A program made the translations under genes and the position numbers. This document shows positions 23,074 through 33,896 of a DNA stretch of 64,000 bases, in pieces; within the stretch, counting starts at the first letter, position 1; each line of letters begins with the position of its first letter. A model generated the notes under the pieces. The model was not told the DNA's origin and searched no databases. It saw only the letters and a list, made by a program, of their open reading frames with translations. This stretch comes from Sisyra terminalis (Eukaryota; Arthropoda; Insecta; Neuroptera; Sisyridae): assembly GCA_958496175.1 (NCBI GenBank), contig OY292280.1, positions 7,750,001-7,814,000 of the forward strand. Reading direction: 5' to 3'.

Positions 23074-23369
23074 TCGTAATGATTTTATTACTAACATCAT
23101 ATTTTTATGGATATCTACTTCAATAGAATGGTTTTCGAAACATTTCCGTGTCGGTAGTTCTTCATGCAGTAGTTCTTATGCGTTGTCGCGGCATTCTATT
23201 GATTCTATTGATTCATTTCCTCAAAATTTATATTTTTTGAGTATTTAAAATCCTGAATTTTGTTTATATCATTAAAATTATGTCTTTAAATAAGTAACTT
23301 GTGCTTTGTCTCTTGGATAAGTAACATGGACTGACTTAACCTAAGATATGGTTCTTTTAGCCATTCATG

Positions 23370-23660
23370 GAATCCGCAGAATTCTCCTCCAAATTCACAT
23401 TTCGGAGACATTAATTGGTCCCTGATCAGCTGCACAGATAGTTCAAGTTTCCGAAACTGAAGATGATGATGCAAGATACAAGGTACCATGGTACAAGGAC
23501 GACCAGAAGGGGAAAAAACGGAGGTGATCACCGACCTGATGAACGTAATTCGACATCAATGGCGACAGATGGACGAATGTTATCACTGGGGAAGGACAAT
23601 CCAGCAGATTCTGGGGAAATCTGGAACTCCCAAAGTGATCATTTTGATCACCATACATTG
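23370..23660 (+). pseudogene. Decayed coding fragment of unknown origin
   Basis: Two adjoining frames look protein-like. One, ending near 23524, contains QIVQVSETEDDDARYK and VPWYKDDQKGKKR. The second, opening at about 23482 and running to TAG near 23660, contains EVITDLMNVIRHQWRQMDE and GRTIQQILGKSG. Base composition is clearly richer in G+C than the surroundings. A frameshift between them would explain the pattern. I do not recognise the family; a retroelement gag/pol piece or an old gene are both possible. Confidence 0.3.
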
Positions 23661-23671
23661 GTAGCGATACT

Positions 23672-24345
23672 GTGTATACAATATATAGAATATATTGCGG
23701 TCCAATTTATGTAGTATAATATGATATAATAATATATAAAAATCATACCATTAGCATAAATGTGAACAGAGTTCAAACAAAAATATTTGTGACGTATTGC
23801 CCAGATACGTACTTCGATTGCCAAGCAATCTTCCTCAGTGGTCATCAAGTAGTCTGGATCACTCCATAACTGCTTTGTGGTGATTCACAATAAAAATTTT
23901 CAATAGAATATTTAATTCTTCGTATGGAAGAAAAATTATTGAAAATAGTGTATTTTTTCCCTGATTAAACCCATGTAACCTCTTAATAGTACAAGAGTTA
24001 CAAATAATTTATATGTTTTTGGTGGTAAATTACCACTTCCGGGTTTGGTCTAACCTCCGGCTGATTTCTGAATTATCTAATTAAATAAGATTTTCCAATC
24101 ATCACAAAGCAGTTACGGAGTGATTCAAACTACTTGATGGCCACTGAGAAAGATTGCTTGGCAATCGAAATACGTATCTGAGTGATACGTCAGATATATT
24201 TTTGTTTGAACTTCTGTTCAAATTTATGTTTATGGTATGATTCTTATTTATTATTATATTACATAAACTGGACTACAATATATTCTATATATTATATACA
24301 TAGTATAACTGTTCAAGGTCAGCGAAAAAATCTTATTTTGATTAT
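23672..24345. repeat. F element 1, inverted pair
   Basis: The left half 23672-23890 and right half 24098-24345 are reverse complements around a ~200-bp centre. Each holds the F core: TACGGAGTGAT..., CACTGAGGAAGATTGC-TTG-GCAATC, GAAATACGTATCTG, then TTTGAACTTCTGTTCAAA and an ATATA-rich end. The right half reaches the terminus CTGTTCAAGGTCAGCGAAAA. Inverted or partial pairs suggest a retroelement with terminal repeats in opposite orientation (Penelope-like), or a foldback. Confidence 0.65.
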
Positions 24346-24480
24346 TGGTAGTGATGTTTGGGTAAAGAAAAAGAGTTTTAGTAGCCAAATAAGAACCACT
24401 TACCATCAGAAAAAAATCCCATCCTGTCCATAGTTTGAAAAGGGGGAGGGATGAGTTCCAAAAGTGGGAATCGGAATATT

Positions 24481-25861
24481 TGATCATTTGAATTTTCAAA
24501 AGAGGAAATAATAATGCAATTATTGAAATACTTTATTTGTTTAAGAGATATTTGCATAAATAATTTAAATACAAATAAAAAAATCAATTTGAATTAAATT
24601 TGGATTTAGTATATTGCTTGTGTCAATATTGATTGGAAAATACCCCTTATTTGTGTCTCTATTGGAATGGGGGGTGGGGGATGGGGAGTGGGGGTGTATT
24701 ATGTATTATTTGCTGGTTGGAAATGTTCCGTTTACATTTGTAAAATGCGTTCTTTGCAAAAGGTTGAGGCTTTAAAATAAATGTTCCCGGTTTTATTAAT
24801 TATACACATCCTATACTTGTATTGTATCGTCCCCTTAAGTTCCAACGTCATATCCTACTCTTCATTCATCCTGTTAAAGTATTTAACAAGTGGTGCGTTA
24901 TCTCTCTCGCTCCAAGTGTGTTTCACAGGGAAAAAAATTCTATCGTCAGATTAAAAACATTCATTTTGTTTGAATTGTGCAAAAAAAAATTGTAAAGAGG
25001 TTATGTCTTTTATACTTTTGAATAAGCAAAAAAATTATATTCAAATGATAATTTTTTTCGAATAATAAAATAAAAAAGAAGTCTGCCATGGGAATCAAAT
25101 AATCATCCCGAAACATTTATTATGTAATCCAATGGGGAGACTTGGAGATGTTACGGGGGGTGAGAAATAATCGTTATGGAATCGCAAACGAAGCTTGGAG
25201 CAACTTTGCGCAAGTTGCATACAAAGTTTTTGTTTTCTTGCACCGCTTTGTGAAACAAAAGACGAAAAATATAACAATTAATCAAAATTTCAAGTGGGAA
25301 AACAAATCAACAAGTTTACTAGGTGAGCTGCACGATCGATAGAAGTATCACTACAAAAAGAAGTATCGAAACACTATAAAGAAATTATGAATGCACATTG
25401 ACTTTGCAGTGGAGCTCAATGACAAAACATTGACAGATCGTGGAGGGGGTGAAATAAGGGAATCGCCATGATGCCAACAACCCCTAGCTGGGAAAACAAT
25501 TTCCGGATGAAAAGAAAATTATGGAAATTTCTGCGAAAATAAATACAATTTCTATGAGATCAATAAATCTTGAGAATATCAAGAAAAAATTCTCCATATA
25601 GATTATTCCACAACCCCCGAGGGACACGAGATGTGGTGTTGGATTAAGAAAACTTATCTACAGCTTCGCCTGCAAATTCTCACCCTCATACTTCAATCAT
25701 CTGGAATATCCCAACGAGAAACCCTAGCACAGTGGAAATTAAAAACTTTTAAATACTAATGAAATTAAAAAAAAACTTTTCCATATCAACAAACTCTTTA
25801 TCGTTGATCGGTAAAATTTTACTAAAGCTCCGGCTTCGGTCAAAAAACCACCTTCGTTGTT
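24481..25861. other. Spacer
   Basis: No gene recognised. A 66-codon plus-strand frame (25142-25342) is overlapped by another on the minus strand and has no known domain. Confidence 0.35.
24669..24694 (+). other. G-quadruplex-capable G tract
   Basis: Four guanine runs of 6, 5, 4 and 5 are separated by loops of 1-3 bases. This satisfies the canonical G4 pattern and is exceptional in such AT-rich DNA. Confidence 0.7.
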
Positions 25862-26068
25862 TCTACAATATATAGAATATATTGTCGTCCAATTTATCTA
25901 CTATAATTTAATATAATAATATATAAAAATCATACCCTAAACATAAATTTAAAACAAAAATATTTGTGACATTTTGCCCAGATACGTATTTCGATTGCCA
26001 AGCAATCTTCCTCAGTGGGCATCAAGTAGTTTGGATCAATCCGTAACTGCTTTGTGATGATTCACGCT
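25862..26068 (-). repeat. F element 2, single partial copy
   Basis: It reads in the minus orientation from the ATATAG end through the core TTCGATTGCC-AAGCAATC-TTCCTCAG to GTGATGATTCAC. It stops close to the second heat-shock promoter fragment. Confidence 0.65.
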
Positions 26069-26096
26069 ATGTCATGATTTTTTACTATATCATTGA

Positions 26097-26212
26097 TATT
26101 GTAACAGAAACGGACAAAGTCTGTCTCTCTCTCTTTGTGCCATGCCGGCACGCGATTGGCTGAGTGACTTCTATCTCTCTCCCACTAATGCGAATATACA
26201 TATAGATTGTTG
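26097..26212 (+). promoter_or_regulatory. Partial duplicate of the heat-shock promoter, lacking HSEs and TATA
   Basis: About 115 bp closely match 2762-2872, including the CT/GA tracts, TGCCATGCCGGCACGCGATT and the inverted CCAAT box. Similarity ends at ATAGATTGTT, exactly where the first heat-shock element begins in the other copy. A MITE is inserted 7 bp further on. It is unlikely to work as a promoter in this form. Confidence 0.65.
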
Positions 26213-26219
26213 ATGCTTA

Positions 26220-26406
26220 AAGTGAGGTACCTAGTAGGACGAAATTGAGACTCTTGCTAAAGGGACTGATCATACACAACTTAATCTCGTGCGCCTACCC
26301 CCACTCGCCTGGCGGCCTCGTGGGGGTACACAGCGCACTCGATCTTTGTGTATGATCAGTCCCTTCAGCTCGTGCATCAATTTCATCCTACTAGAAAACC
26401 TCACTT
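26220..26406. mobile_element. 187-bp hairpin MITE (TA target) with GC-rich core
   Basis: The ends are AAGTGAGGTACCTAGTAGGA and, reversed, AAGTGAGGTTTTCTAGTAGG, with TA on either side (26218-26219 and 26407-26408). AAGGGACTGATCATACACAA occurs inverted in both arms. The core (about 26292-26338) pairs CCTACCCCCAC with GTGGGGGTA and is unusually GC-rich. The TA target suggests Tc1/mariner mobilisation. Confidence 0.75.
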
Positions 26407-26469
26407 TACGCATATGTATCGAAAATAACTATTTATTTATAGTTTAGATCATAGACTTTGATTATATAT

Positions 26470-26515
26470 TTATACTAGCTGATACCCGCGAATTCATCTG
26501 TGACACGTATATGAT
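26470..26515 (-). repeat. Possible Helitron- or LINE-type terminus (CGGGTATCAGCTAGT)
   Basis: On the minus strand the segment ends GCGGGTATCAGCTAGT/ATA. A similar GGGTAGCAGCTAGT/TAT occurs on the plus strand at about 33152-33166. CTAGT ends are seen in Helitrons and this motif is widespread in insect repeats. No 5' end was found. Confidence 0.3.
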
Positions 26516-26554
26516 GGTAAAATTCTCTCTTAAGATTTTTTTATAAATTGTTAT

Positions 26555-26681
26555 ATACCGTAGCTTTATAACTACTAAGATCTTTAGCGACTCTAGGGTT
26601 AATAAAAATTCGAAATCGAGAAATATCGAAAATTTACTCGACCAGTTTTGAAGCGGTCACCTTTACCACTCGGCCATTAGT
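26555..26681 (-). repeat. tRNA-derived SINE copy 4, with intact A box and deleted B box
   Basis: Minus strand: TGGCCGAGTGGTAAAGGTGA (A box), then CCGCTTCAAAACTGG, after which the B-box segment is missing and the body (CTCGATTTCG, CCTAGAGTCGCTAAAGATC) follows directly. The A box resembles class II tRNAs. Confidence 0.7.
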
Positions 26682-26689
26682 AAGTTTAA

Positions 26690-27335
26690 TAAATTATTGA
26701 GTAGTATTATTCTATAGAATAATATTATAAAGAAAAAAATATATGATTTTCCTATTATTTTTTTTTTTAAATAAACGATCATTTTGGATGAGCTTTTAAA
26801 GAAAATGATATCAGTAGCTAACCAATTTTCTACGAAAGCGATGCAAAATAAAATATATTTATATTTCTAAGACAATATGATTTATAAAAATATAACTTTT
26901 TAGAGAAAAAGCTTGTAAAATTTGAGTTGAATATTTTTCGCAGGTTTTTCATGTTTGTTCAGTATCTTTTTAGAAGGGTTTAAAGTAAATTGGAAAAATT
27001 CAATGTCAAATATGGAAATTGATAGAAATAAGCTTCTAAAAGCTCTCTGATGTATGTTTTGTTTTTGGCCGTAAGGTATTCTCTAGATAAAAAAAGACCA
27101 GAGCGTAGCTTTGTATCATTTTTCAACTTTATCTAAAGAACTTAACTATATATTTTCAAAAGAGAATAATGGTCAGATAAAAATCGAAAATAACCCAATT
27201 TTTTATACACTCTAATCTTTCTAGAATTTCTTTATTCATTTTTTCAACTAAATAAACTCAAATATAAAATTCAAAGAATTGTAAATCTCTAAACTAAAAC
27301 CACACAAATCCAGTTTAAGAAACTGATAAATAATC
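26690..27335. other. AT-rich spacer
   Basis: No repeat partner or coding frame recognised. Confidence 0.4.
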
Positions 27336-27339
27336 ATAG

Positions 27340-29258
27340 TACTCCACCACTGGTGAACAAATAATCAAAAGGACATTTTAAATTTAAACATATGATTTGG
27401 TGACATATATTTACTACAACATTAGAAAAAATATTAAAAATTCTAAAATTTTTGAATGTTTTTTAAATATTATTCCAATTGATTATAGTTTATAATGAAA
27501 TGCATTAATTGTTTGAGTATTCCTGTCATAATCTCCGAAATGAAATATTTCAGCTGAGCTCATCTACCACGCATGCTCACCAATGATAAATCGTTGCTGC
27601 ACCAAAGTAGCGGTTTGCCTTTTTTAACTAAAAATTCATCGCTTTTTAAAAAGTCAATAAAATGATACCCCCTCCTTCCCTCCCCCTAAACTAGTACTCA
27701 TTTTACTCATGAAAATGACAAAGCAATAACGGAAATGTTTCAACTGAAAATATATAAATTTTTTTTTTCTCCACCACTGGTAAACAGATGATTAAAATGG
27801 TCATTTCAAAAATTGAATGCATGATCCGGAGACATGTATTTACTACAAGGTTAGAAAAAAATGATAAAATATTGAAATATTTGAATGTTTTTAAATATTG
27901 TTCCAACTGATTAATTTTTATGAATTGAGTATTCCTGTCATACTCTCCGAAATGAAATATTTCAGCTGAAATCGTCGCTGTGCATGACAAATTCCATATG
28001 TAATTTTCGAAAGGTTTTGGAGCCATAGCAAACATCATGCATTGCATGATTGGAATACCTTCATTTATATTATCTTAGCCGAAAATAATTTAGTTCCGAT
28101 TATTTCCTTTTGATAGGGTAACGATTTGCCTTTTTTACCAAAAATACACCGTTTTTTTTAATGTCATCAAAATGAAACCCCCCTTCTCGCCCCCTTAAAC
28201 TAGTCCTCATTTCACTCATGAAAATGACAAAGCAATCATGGAAATGCTTCAACTGAAAATAAAAAATAGAATATACTTATGATCCGGAAACATGTATTTA
28301 CTACAACATTGGAAAAAAATGATTAAAATTCTGAAATATTTGAAATTTTTTAAATAATGTTCCAACTGATTAAAGTTTATGATTTGAGTATTCCTGTCAT
28401 AATCTCCGAAATGAAATATTTCAGCTGAAATCGTCGCTGCGCATGACAATGTCCATATGTAATTTTCGAAAGGTTTTGGAGCAATTACAAAAATCATGTA
28501 TTGCAGGATTGAAATATCTTACCCGAAACTAATTTAGTTCCAATTATTTTCTTTTGACATGGGTAATGATTTGCATTTTTTAACTACAAAATTTATTTTT
28601 TAAAAAAAATCGCTTTTTAAAATGTCAATAAAATGATACCCTCCTTCCCTCCCACCGCAACTAGTACTCATTTCACTCATGAAAATGACAAAGCAATCAC
28701 GGAAATGCTTCAACTGAAAATATATATAAATATATTTTTTAGTTCACCCCTGGTGAACAGATGATCAAAATGGTCATTTCAAAAATTGAATGTATGATCC
28801 GGAGACATGTATTTACTACAACATTAGAAAAAAAAGTTAAAAATTCTGAAATATTTGAATGTTTTTTAAATATTGTTTCAACTGATGTAAGTTTATGATT
28901 TGAGTATTCCTGTCATACTCTCCGAAATGAAATATTTCAGCTAAAATCGTCGCTGCGCATGACAAACTCCATATGTGATTTTGATAGGGTTTTGGAGTAA
29001 TAGTAAAAATTTTGCATTGCAGGATTGGAATACCTTCGTTTATATTATCTTAGCCAAAAATAATTTCGTTCCAATTATTTTCTTTCGATAGGGTAGCGAT
29101 TTGGATTTTTTTTACTAAAAATGCACCGTTTTTTTTAATGTCATCAAAATGATACCCCCCCTTCCCTCCTCTTTAAACTAGTACTCATTTCCCTCATGAA
29201 AATGACAAAGCAATCATGGAAATGCTTCGACTGAAAATATATATATATATATATATAC
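27340..29258. repeat. ~0.5-kb tandem repeat array (about four units) ending in (AT)n
   Basis: The marker ACTAGT(A/C)CTCATTT recurs at about 27690, 28199, 28660 and 29177. TGAAATATTTCAGCT recurs at about 27541, 27953, 28413 and 28928, and CATGAAAATGACAAAGCAAT just after each ACTAGT. Units vary by internal deletions. The array closes with an (AT)n microsatellite at 29237-29258. Minus-strand frames such as 27703-28047 and 28249-28497 repeat the same peptide because of the period and are not genes. Confidence 0.75.
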
Positions 29259-29260
29259 AT

Positions 29261-30193
29261 TTTTTTTTAATCTTTCCACAACTAAACAAATTGAATGGTT
29301 TTGTGAAAAGCGATTTGTTCATTTACCAATTTAATTAGGATGAGGAAAATCTGTGGAAAATAAATCTCATCGTTGTTAATTAGTTTAATAACCATTACTT
29401 TTATTATTCAATTATTTTCCGTATCACCAGAAATTATAACGCAAATGATTGTTTTGTGTGAGTGAAATTTCCATTTATATATTTTCCCCATATTTTCCTT
29501 GTTTTTTTTTTTTGTATTTATATTTTTCCCCATATTTCTATTTTCATTTTCGCATTTGAATGAATAACGAAACATTTTTGTGATATTCGTAATTCGTTTC
29601 ATTATATTAACAGCTCTATTCGTTTTAAAGTTATTCGATATGGCTGTGTATTAAGCTGATATACTAGATAAAGCTCTCTGATCAAATAAATAATGAAATT
29701 GATAAGAGCTTTCAGCGTTATTTGATATTGGCCAACCCCTATTGCAACATTATTCGGTGTGGGGCCTATGTTTTGTTACCTATTTGTGGGGTGGCTTCGC
29801 ATTTTCACTGTGGAATTGTTGTGAGAAAGCTCACTGTGGATGAAAGCTCAATGTACAGCGTAATATATAATGTAATTTGGTGACTATAAATGCAAACAAT
29901 GATATTCCGATAACATTTGTACTCAAAACAAGGACCAATAAGCGTTGTGACAATAATTTACATAATATTATATTTATGACAATTTGTCAACAAATATCGA
30001 TAAATTCAAATGAAAACTACCGATAATTTATTAATTAAATATAACAATTTGCTGCTTTTTTCACATATTCTCTTCGTGTATTGATTTTTTTCAATTTAAT
30101 TTTAATCAGAAAAAAAAAATGTTTATCATAAAATTTCATTCATAAGTATTTCGCCGATATACAACCATAACCACGAAGATGTAGAATAGAGCC
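29261..30193. other. Spacer without recognisable features
   Basis: AT-rich with several AAAGCTC/GAGCTTT words (29660-29850). Confidence 0.4.
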
Positions 30194-30201
30194 CCCTAAA
30201 G

Positions 30202-31452
30202 CAAGGATAGCGAACCATTTGAAGCGAGGATCAATTTTTTTCATATTTTTTTTAGTTCTAGATCATGGGTTACTAATATCCATGACATCCCTTAGGTGAA
30301 ACAAAGAAGGGGTTATACAAATGCTTGGAAGTCTCTTCCTACGAATATTAGGATGACTTTTTTTTTCGACTATTTTTTTTTTGGTCCCATCGTGAAATTT
30401 TGTTGGAAATACCAAAAAAAAATTCTCAGAAAGTTTGAGCCCTTAATATTAATTTTAAGTCCTCGACCAAGACGTGTAAAGATTTCCCATTGAAAATACA
30501 CGGAAACTCTGATTTTTTATTTTTAAATTTCTATATCTCAGCGGCATTTCATGGGATCGCTTTTACCGAAGATGGTTTTTTCTCAGAATTAAACGCTCTA
30601 CAAAAGTGCCCATTGCGACAAAGTCGTAACTCACACCGGTGAGGTAGTACGGGCCACTGAACCTGATTTTTACATAAAATTCGCGTTTTTTTTTGCATTT
30701 ATCTCGTAAATAACAAGAGCTACGGAAAAATTATAAATAAAAAACTTGTAGAGAATTTGATTTCCTACAAAAAAGGTCGTCTAAACCAAATCGCTAAGAT
30801 CAATATTAAACGAGATATTAAGCCTTGAATTGATTTTTCTGTGAAATTTTTGCCAATCATTGATTTAAAGATTAAATCAATATCTCGTTAATCTCGGCTT
30901 AATATCTCGTTTAATATTGATCTTAGCGATTTGGTCTACTGGACCTTTTTTGTAGAAAATCAAATTTTCTACAAGTTTTTTATTTATAATTTTTCCATAG
31001 CTCTTGTTGTTTACGAGATAAATGCAAAAAAAACGCGAATTTTATGGAAAAATTAGGTTCAGTGGCCCGTACTACCTCACCGGTGTGAGTTACGACTTTG
31101 TCGCAATGAGCACTTTTGTAGAGCGTTTAATTCTGAGAAAAACCCATCTTCGGTAAAAGCGATCCCATGAAATGCCGCTGAGATATAGAAATTTAAAAAT
31201 AAAAAATCAGAGTTTCCGTATATTTTCAATAGGAAATTACACGTCTTGGTGGTGGATTTAAAATTAATATTAAGGGCTCAAACTTTCAGAGAATTTTTTT
31301 TTTTTGGTATTTCCAACAAAATTTCACGATGGGACCAAAAAAAAAAAAAAAAAGTAAAAAAAAAAATCACCCTAACGAATATAACAAAGAAATAGTTGCC
31401 TAGCCATCATGGGTCAGTATTTGACACACGGGTCATAGGTTCGCCATCACTG
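30202..31452. mobile_element. hAT-like element carrying foldback FB1a
   Basis: The ends are CAAGGATAGCGAACCA and, reversed, CAGTGATGGCGAACCTATGA, with flanking CCCTAAAG (30194-30201) and CCCTAAAA (31453-31460), a 7/8 duplication. The GGCGAACC terminus is typical of one branch of hAT MITEs. About 80% of the length is the later-inserted FB1a; without it the host element is only about 220 bp. Confidence 0.68.
30349..31374. repeat. Foldback FB1a (long hairpin, perfect 8-bp TSD)
   Basis: The termini TAGGATGACTTTTT and TAGGGTGATTTTT (reversed) precede poly-T and TGGTCCCATCGTGAAATTTT. The arms, about 500 bp each, are highly similar with few mismatches. ACGAATAT is duplicated exactly at 30341-30348 and 31375-31382. 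The arms carry GTTTGAGCCCTTAATATTAA, GCTCTACAAAAGTGC and ACCTCACCGGTGTGAGTTAC. Centrally, ATCTCGTTTAATATTGATCT is repeated around the axis. Confidence 0.85.
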
Positions 31453-31717
31453 CCCTAAAATTAACCCCAACTTTATCCTATCTTACTTTTTAATTAAAAA
31501 TTAACAAATTTAAAAAATTGAAAAACAAAATTTAGCCCCCTTCCTACCCTCTATATTGAAACATTATCTTTTCCCTGGGAATACATTTTTATAGGTTTTC
31601 GTTTGTTCAACTTGATTACTGTTCATTAGTGAATTTTAGTTTTTTTCTTAAATTAAAGCCCAAAAAAATTAATTCGCCTGACAATAAGCACATTATTATG
31701 TAACATCCCTTATGTGT

Positions 31718-31934
31718 ATCTAATATATAAAATATATTGCAGTCCAATTTATGAAGTATAATGCAATATAATACTGTATCAAAATCATACCATAAACATA
31801 AATTTGAACAGAAGTTCAAAAAAAAATATTTGTAACGTTTTGCTCAGATACGTATTTCGATTGCCAAGCAATCTTCCTCAGTGGTCATCAAGTAATTTGG
31901 ATCACTCCGTAATTGCTTTCGGATGATTCACAGC
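31718..31934 (-). repeat. F element 3, single partial copy
   Basis: Minus-oriented F core with CGATTGCCAAGCAATCTTCC and the inner GAACAGAAGTTC hairpin. It is followed about 30 bp later by a truncated pogo MITE. Confidence 0.65.
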
Positions 31935-31963
31935 GTTACAATTTATGTAATTTTATTTAATAT

Positions 31964-32134
31964 ACTGTGTAATATCACTAATTCGGGACTATTAAAAACC
32001 GGAGGGTTCCGGATTATTGGAATATTCGGATTACTGGATTATAGTGAAAGTTATAGGTAATGAATAAAATAAAGTTTTTCATAGAGGGGGTTTTTCGTAG
32101 AGGGGCGACGGAGGCGTGGGCAAAGGGTGCCGGA
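31964..32134. mobile_element. Right-truncated pogo-type MITE
   Basis: It matches 3932 onward (ACTGTGTAATATCACTAATT, CCGGATTATTGGAATATTCG, AGAGGGGCGACGGAGGCGTG). It ends at GTGCCGGA and runs directly into an F-core fragment. Confidence 0.65.
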
Positions 32135-32222
32135 TACGTATTTAGATTGCCACGCAATATTTTTCCAAGTAGTTTGGATCACTCCGTAACTGCTTAGTGA
32201 TGATTCATAAAATTATCACGGA
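32135..32222 (-). repeat. F-core fragment fused to the pogo MITE
   Basis: TACGTATTTAGATTGCCACG through AACTGCTTAGTGATGATTCA. The join with the pogo piece shares the bases GGATACGTAT-like context, suggesting an illegitimate junction. Confidence 0.5.
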
Positions 32223-32281
32223 TTTAATTCCGGGTTCCCAAAGTAATAAAAAAATAATTTAAGTAAGAGATTAACAAAAGT

Positions 32282-32650
32282 AAACTATAAACACAAATTT
32301 CAACAAAAGCTCAAATATAATGTATTCATGACAATTGCCCAGATATATATTTCAATAGCCAGGTAATCTTCTTCAGTCATTAACTCCGTAACTGGTATGT
32401 GATAAGTATGGAGCGATCCAATAATACTTGAAGACCACTGAGGAAGATTGCTTGGCAATCGAAATACGTAACTAGGCAATACGTCGCAAATATTTTTGCT
32501 TGAGCTTCTGTTCAAAGTTATGTTTATGGTATAATTTTTGTAATTTATAATATTAAGTTATATTACATAAATTGGACCGCAATATATTCTATATATTATA
32601 TACACAGTATAACTGTTCAAAGTCAGCAAAAATATCTTATTTTGATTAAC
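32282..32650. repeat. F element 4, inverted pair with unequal halves
   Basis: A diverged left core (TTTCAATAGCCAGGTAATCT, about 32350) faces an intact right core (GAGGAAGATTGCTTGGCAAT, about 32440). The right half extends to the F terminus CAGTATAACTGTTCAAAGTC. Confidence 0.6.
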
Positions 32651-32814
32651 ATCCCTTATGTTTATTTTTTTTTTTTTGTTCCAGAAAAAACAGCGATTGG
32701 TCATTCCTAAATATTTTTATTAGACAAACAAAAAAGGCATTATTACAAGAGTGAGTTAATAATCACAAACAACTACTATGCTTGCCGGTAGATGACGGAA
32801 TGCTAGGTTAACAT

Positions 32815-33120
32815 TCTTAATGTAATGTATAAGAAAGTATTTCAATCTTGCAATGCAAGATGGGAAATTTGTCAAGAAGTGGCGCAGCCACAAGTGTACC
32901 TAAAGTCTTAACTAACCGAAATTAAAGTTAGTACTCTAAACACAATTATGGTGGCGCCACATCGAGACCTATTGCTTTTCATACATTACAGGATTGGAGT
33001 ATCCTTCTAAATATTACCTTAAACATTTGCAAGATAATATATAAGAAAATATTCCAGTCTGGCATGCATGAGGGGAAATGTGTTAAGATATGGCGCCATC
33101 ACAAGTGAGTAGAATAACTA
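32815..33120. repeat. Diverged two-unit repeat (~210-bp spacing)
   Basis: TAATGTATAAGAAAGTATTT...GAAGTGGCGCAGCCACAAGTG (from 32823) resembles TAATATATAAGAAAATATTC...ATATGGCGCCATCACAAGTG (from 33034). GGCGCC-type palindromes sit at matching places. Boundaries are uncertain. Confidence 0.45.
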
Positions 33121-33249
33121 TAAATTGTTATATTAATGCTAATAAAGTCACGGGTAGCAGCTAGTTATATAAAAAAAATTATATGTTGCAGAATCCCGTT
33201 AAAATTTTAATCCAGTAACAGAATGTGGGTTCATTTAAAGTGATTTGAC

Positions 33250-33660
33250 GTGGACTCATTGTTGTAAAATCAAATGAAAGTTTGTTTTTTTTTTGGTGAA
33301 CTTTTCAAATTTAGATACTAAGTTGGTGTGATAAGGGTTGGTTTTGAAGTGAATATTTTTTAATGAATCTCGTCAATTTGAATGGGAAATACGGGACGAC
33401 TTGGAATCCCTGTTCCGAAGCTGATGTAAATGCGAGATTAAAAATTGGCTTTGAGTTCAGCTGAGCTTTTATCAGCTCTAATGAGGGTTGTGTCCCTGTG
33501 GTGGGTTTGACGAGTGCGAGTGCAAAGAAAATCTCTCGACTTGCCTGCAAGAGAAAGAAGAAAAATGTTAATCTATTGGACATGTGCTCGGCTTTCCCGA
33601 CGGGAGAGGGTATTATCCCTTAACGCGGAAAAGCTTGAGGTGAGAAACGTGAGAAGATGA
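33250..33660 (-). other. GC-richer block with strong minus-strand acceptor; candidate exon
   Basis: On the minus strand TTCTTCTTTCTCTTGCAG ends at 33545, an excellent polypyrimidine tract and acceptor. The sequence after it (from 33544 down) is open for about 78 codons in one frame (ASREIFFALALVKPTTGTQP...) and for about 33 in the phase needed to follow the 55-kb exon. No good donor is seen, so it would have to be a terminal exon, and no clear polyadenylation signal was found. The strand agrees with the 55-kb exon. Chance is a serious alternative. Confidence 0.2.
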
Positions 33661-33896
33661 GCTTTAGGGTTTCGGTAATAAATTACAATCATTTTGTATG
33701 TGACATTGAGAGGACTTCGTGCACATTGCAAATATCCAAACAAGCCCTATTTTTATTAGGGGGTGGGTGGGGTTTTTCTCGACTGCCAAGCTTCATGGAT
33801 ACCATTTGTCTGGTGCATGCGAGCTTGCAAATAGTGCACTTTTCTACATTTCTTCATGGTCTCGAATAACCGTCATAGGTATATAGGGTGGTCCCC

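Noticed and set aside
24150..24180. F core as a self-cleaving hammerhead ribozyme (CTGAGGA ... GAAA)
   Set aside because: CTGANGA and GAAA are present around a hairpin. But an extra A precedes stem II, an extra T precedes the next stem, and no stem I complementarity brings a cleavage site into place. A structural search over all copies would be needed to revive it.
27703..28497. Paired minus-strand frames beginning MFAMAPKPFENYIWNLSC-like / VIAPKPFENYIW
   Set aside because: These are reading frames through the ~0.5-kb tandem units; the frame is broken in the remaining units.
29237..29258. (AT)n run as a replication origin or promoter
   Set aside because: A simple microsatellite at the end of a tandem array; no supporting motifs.
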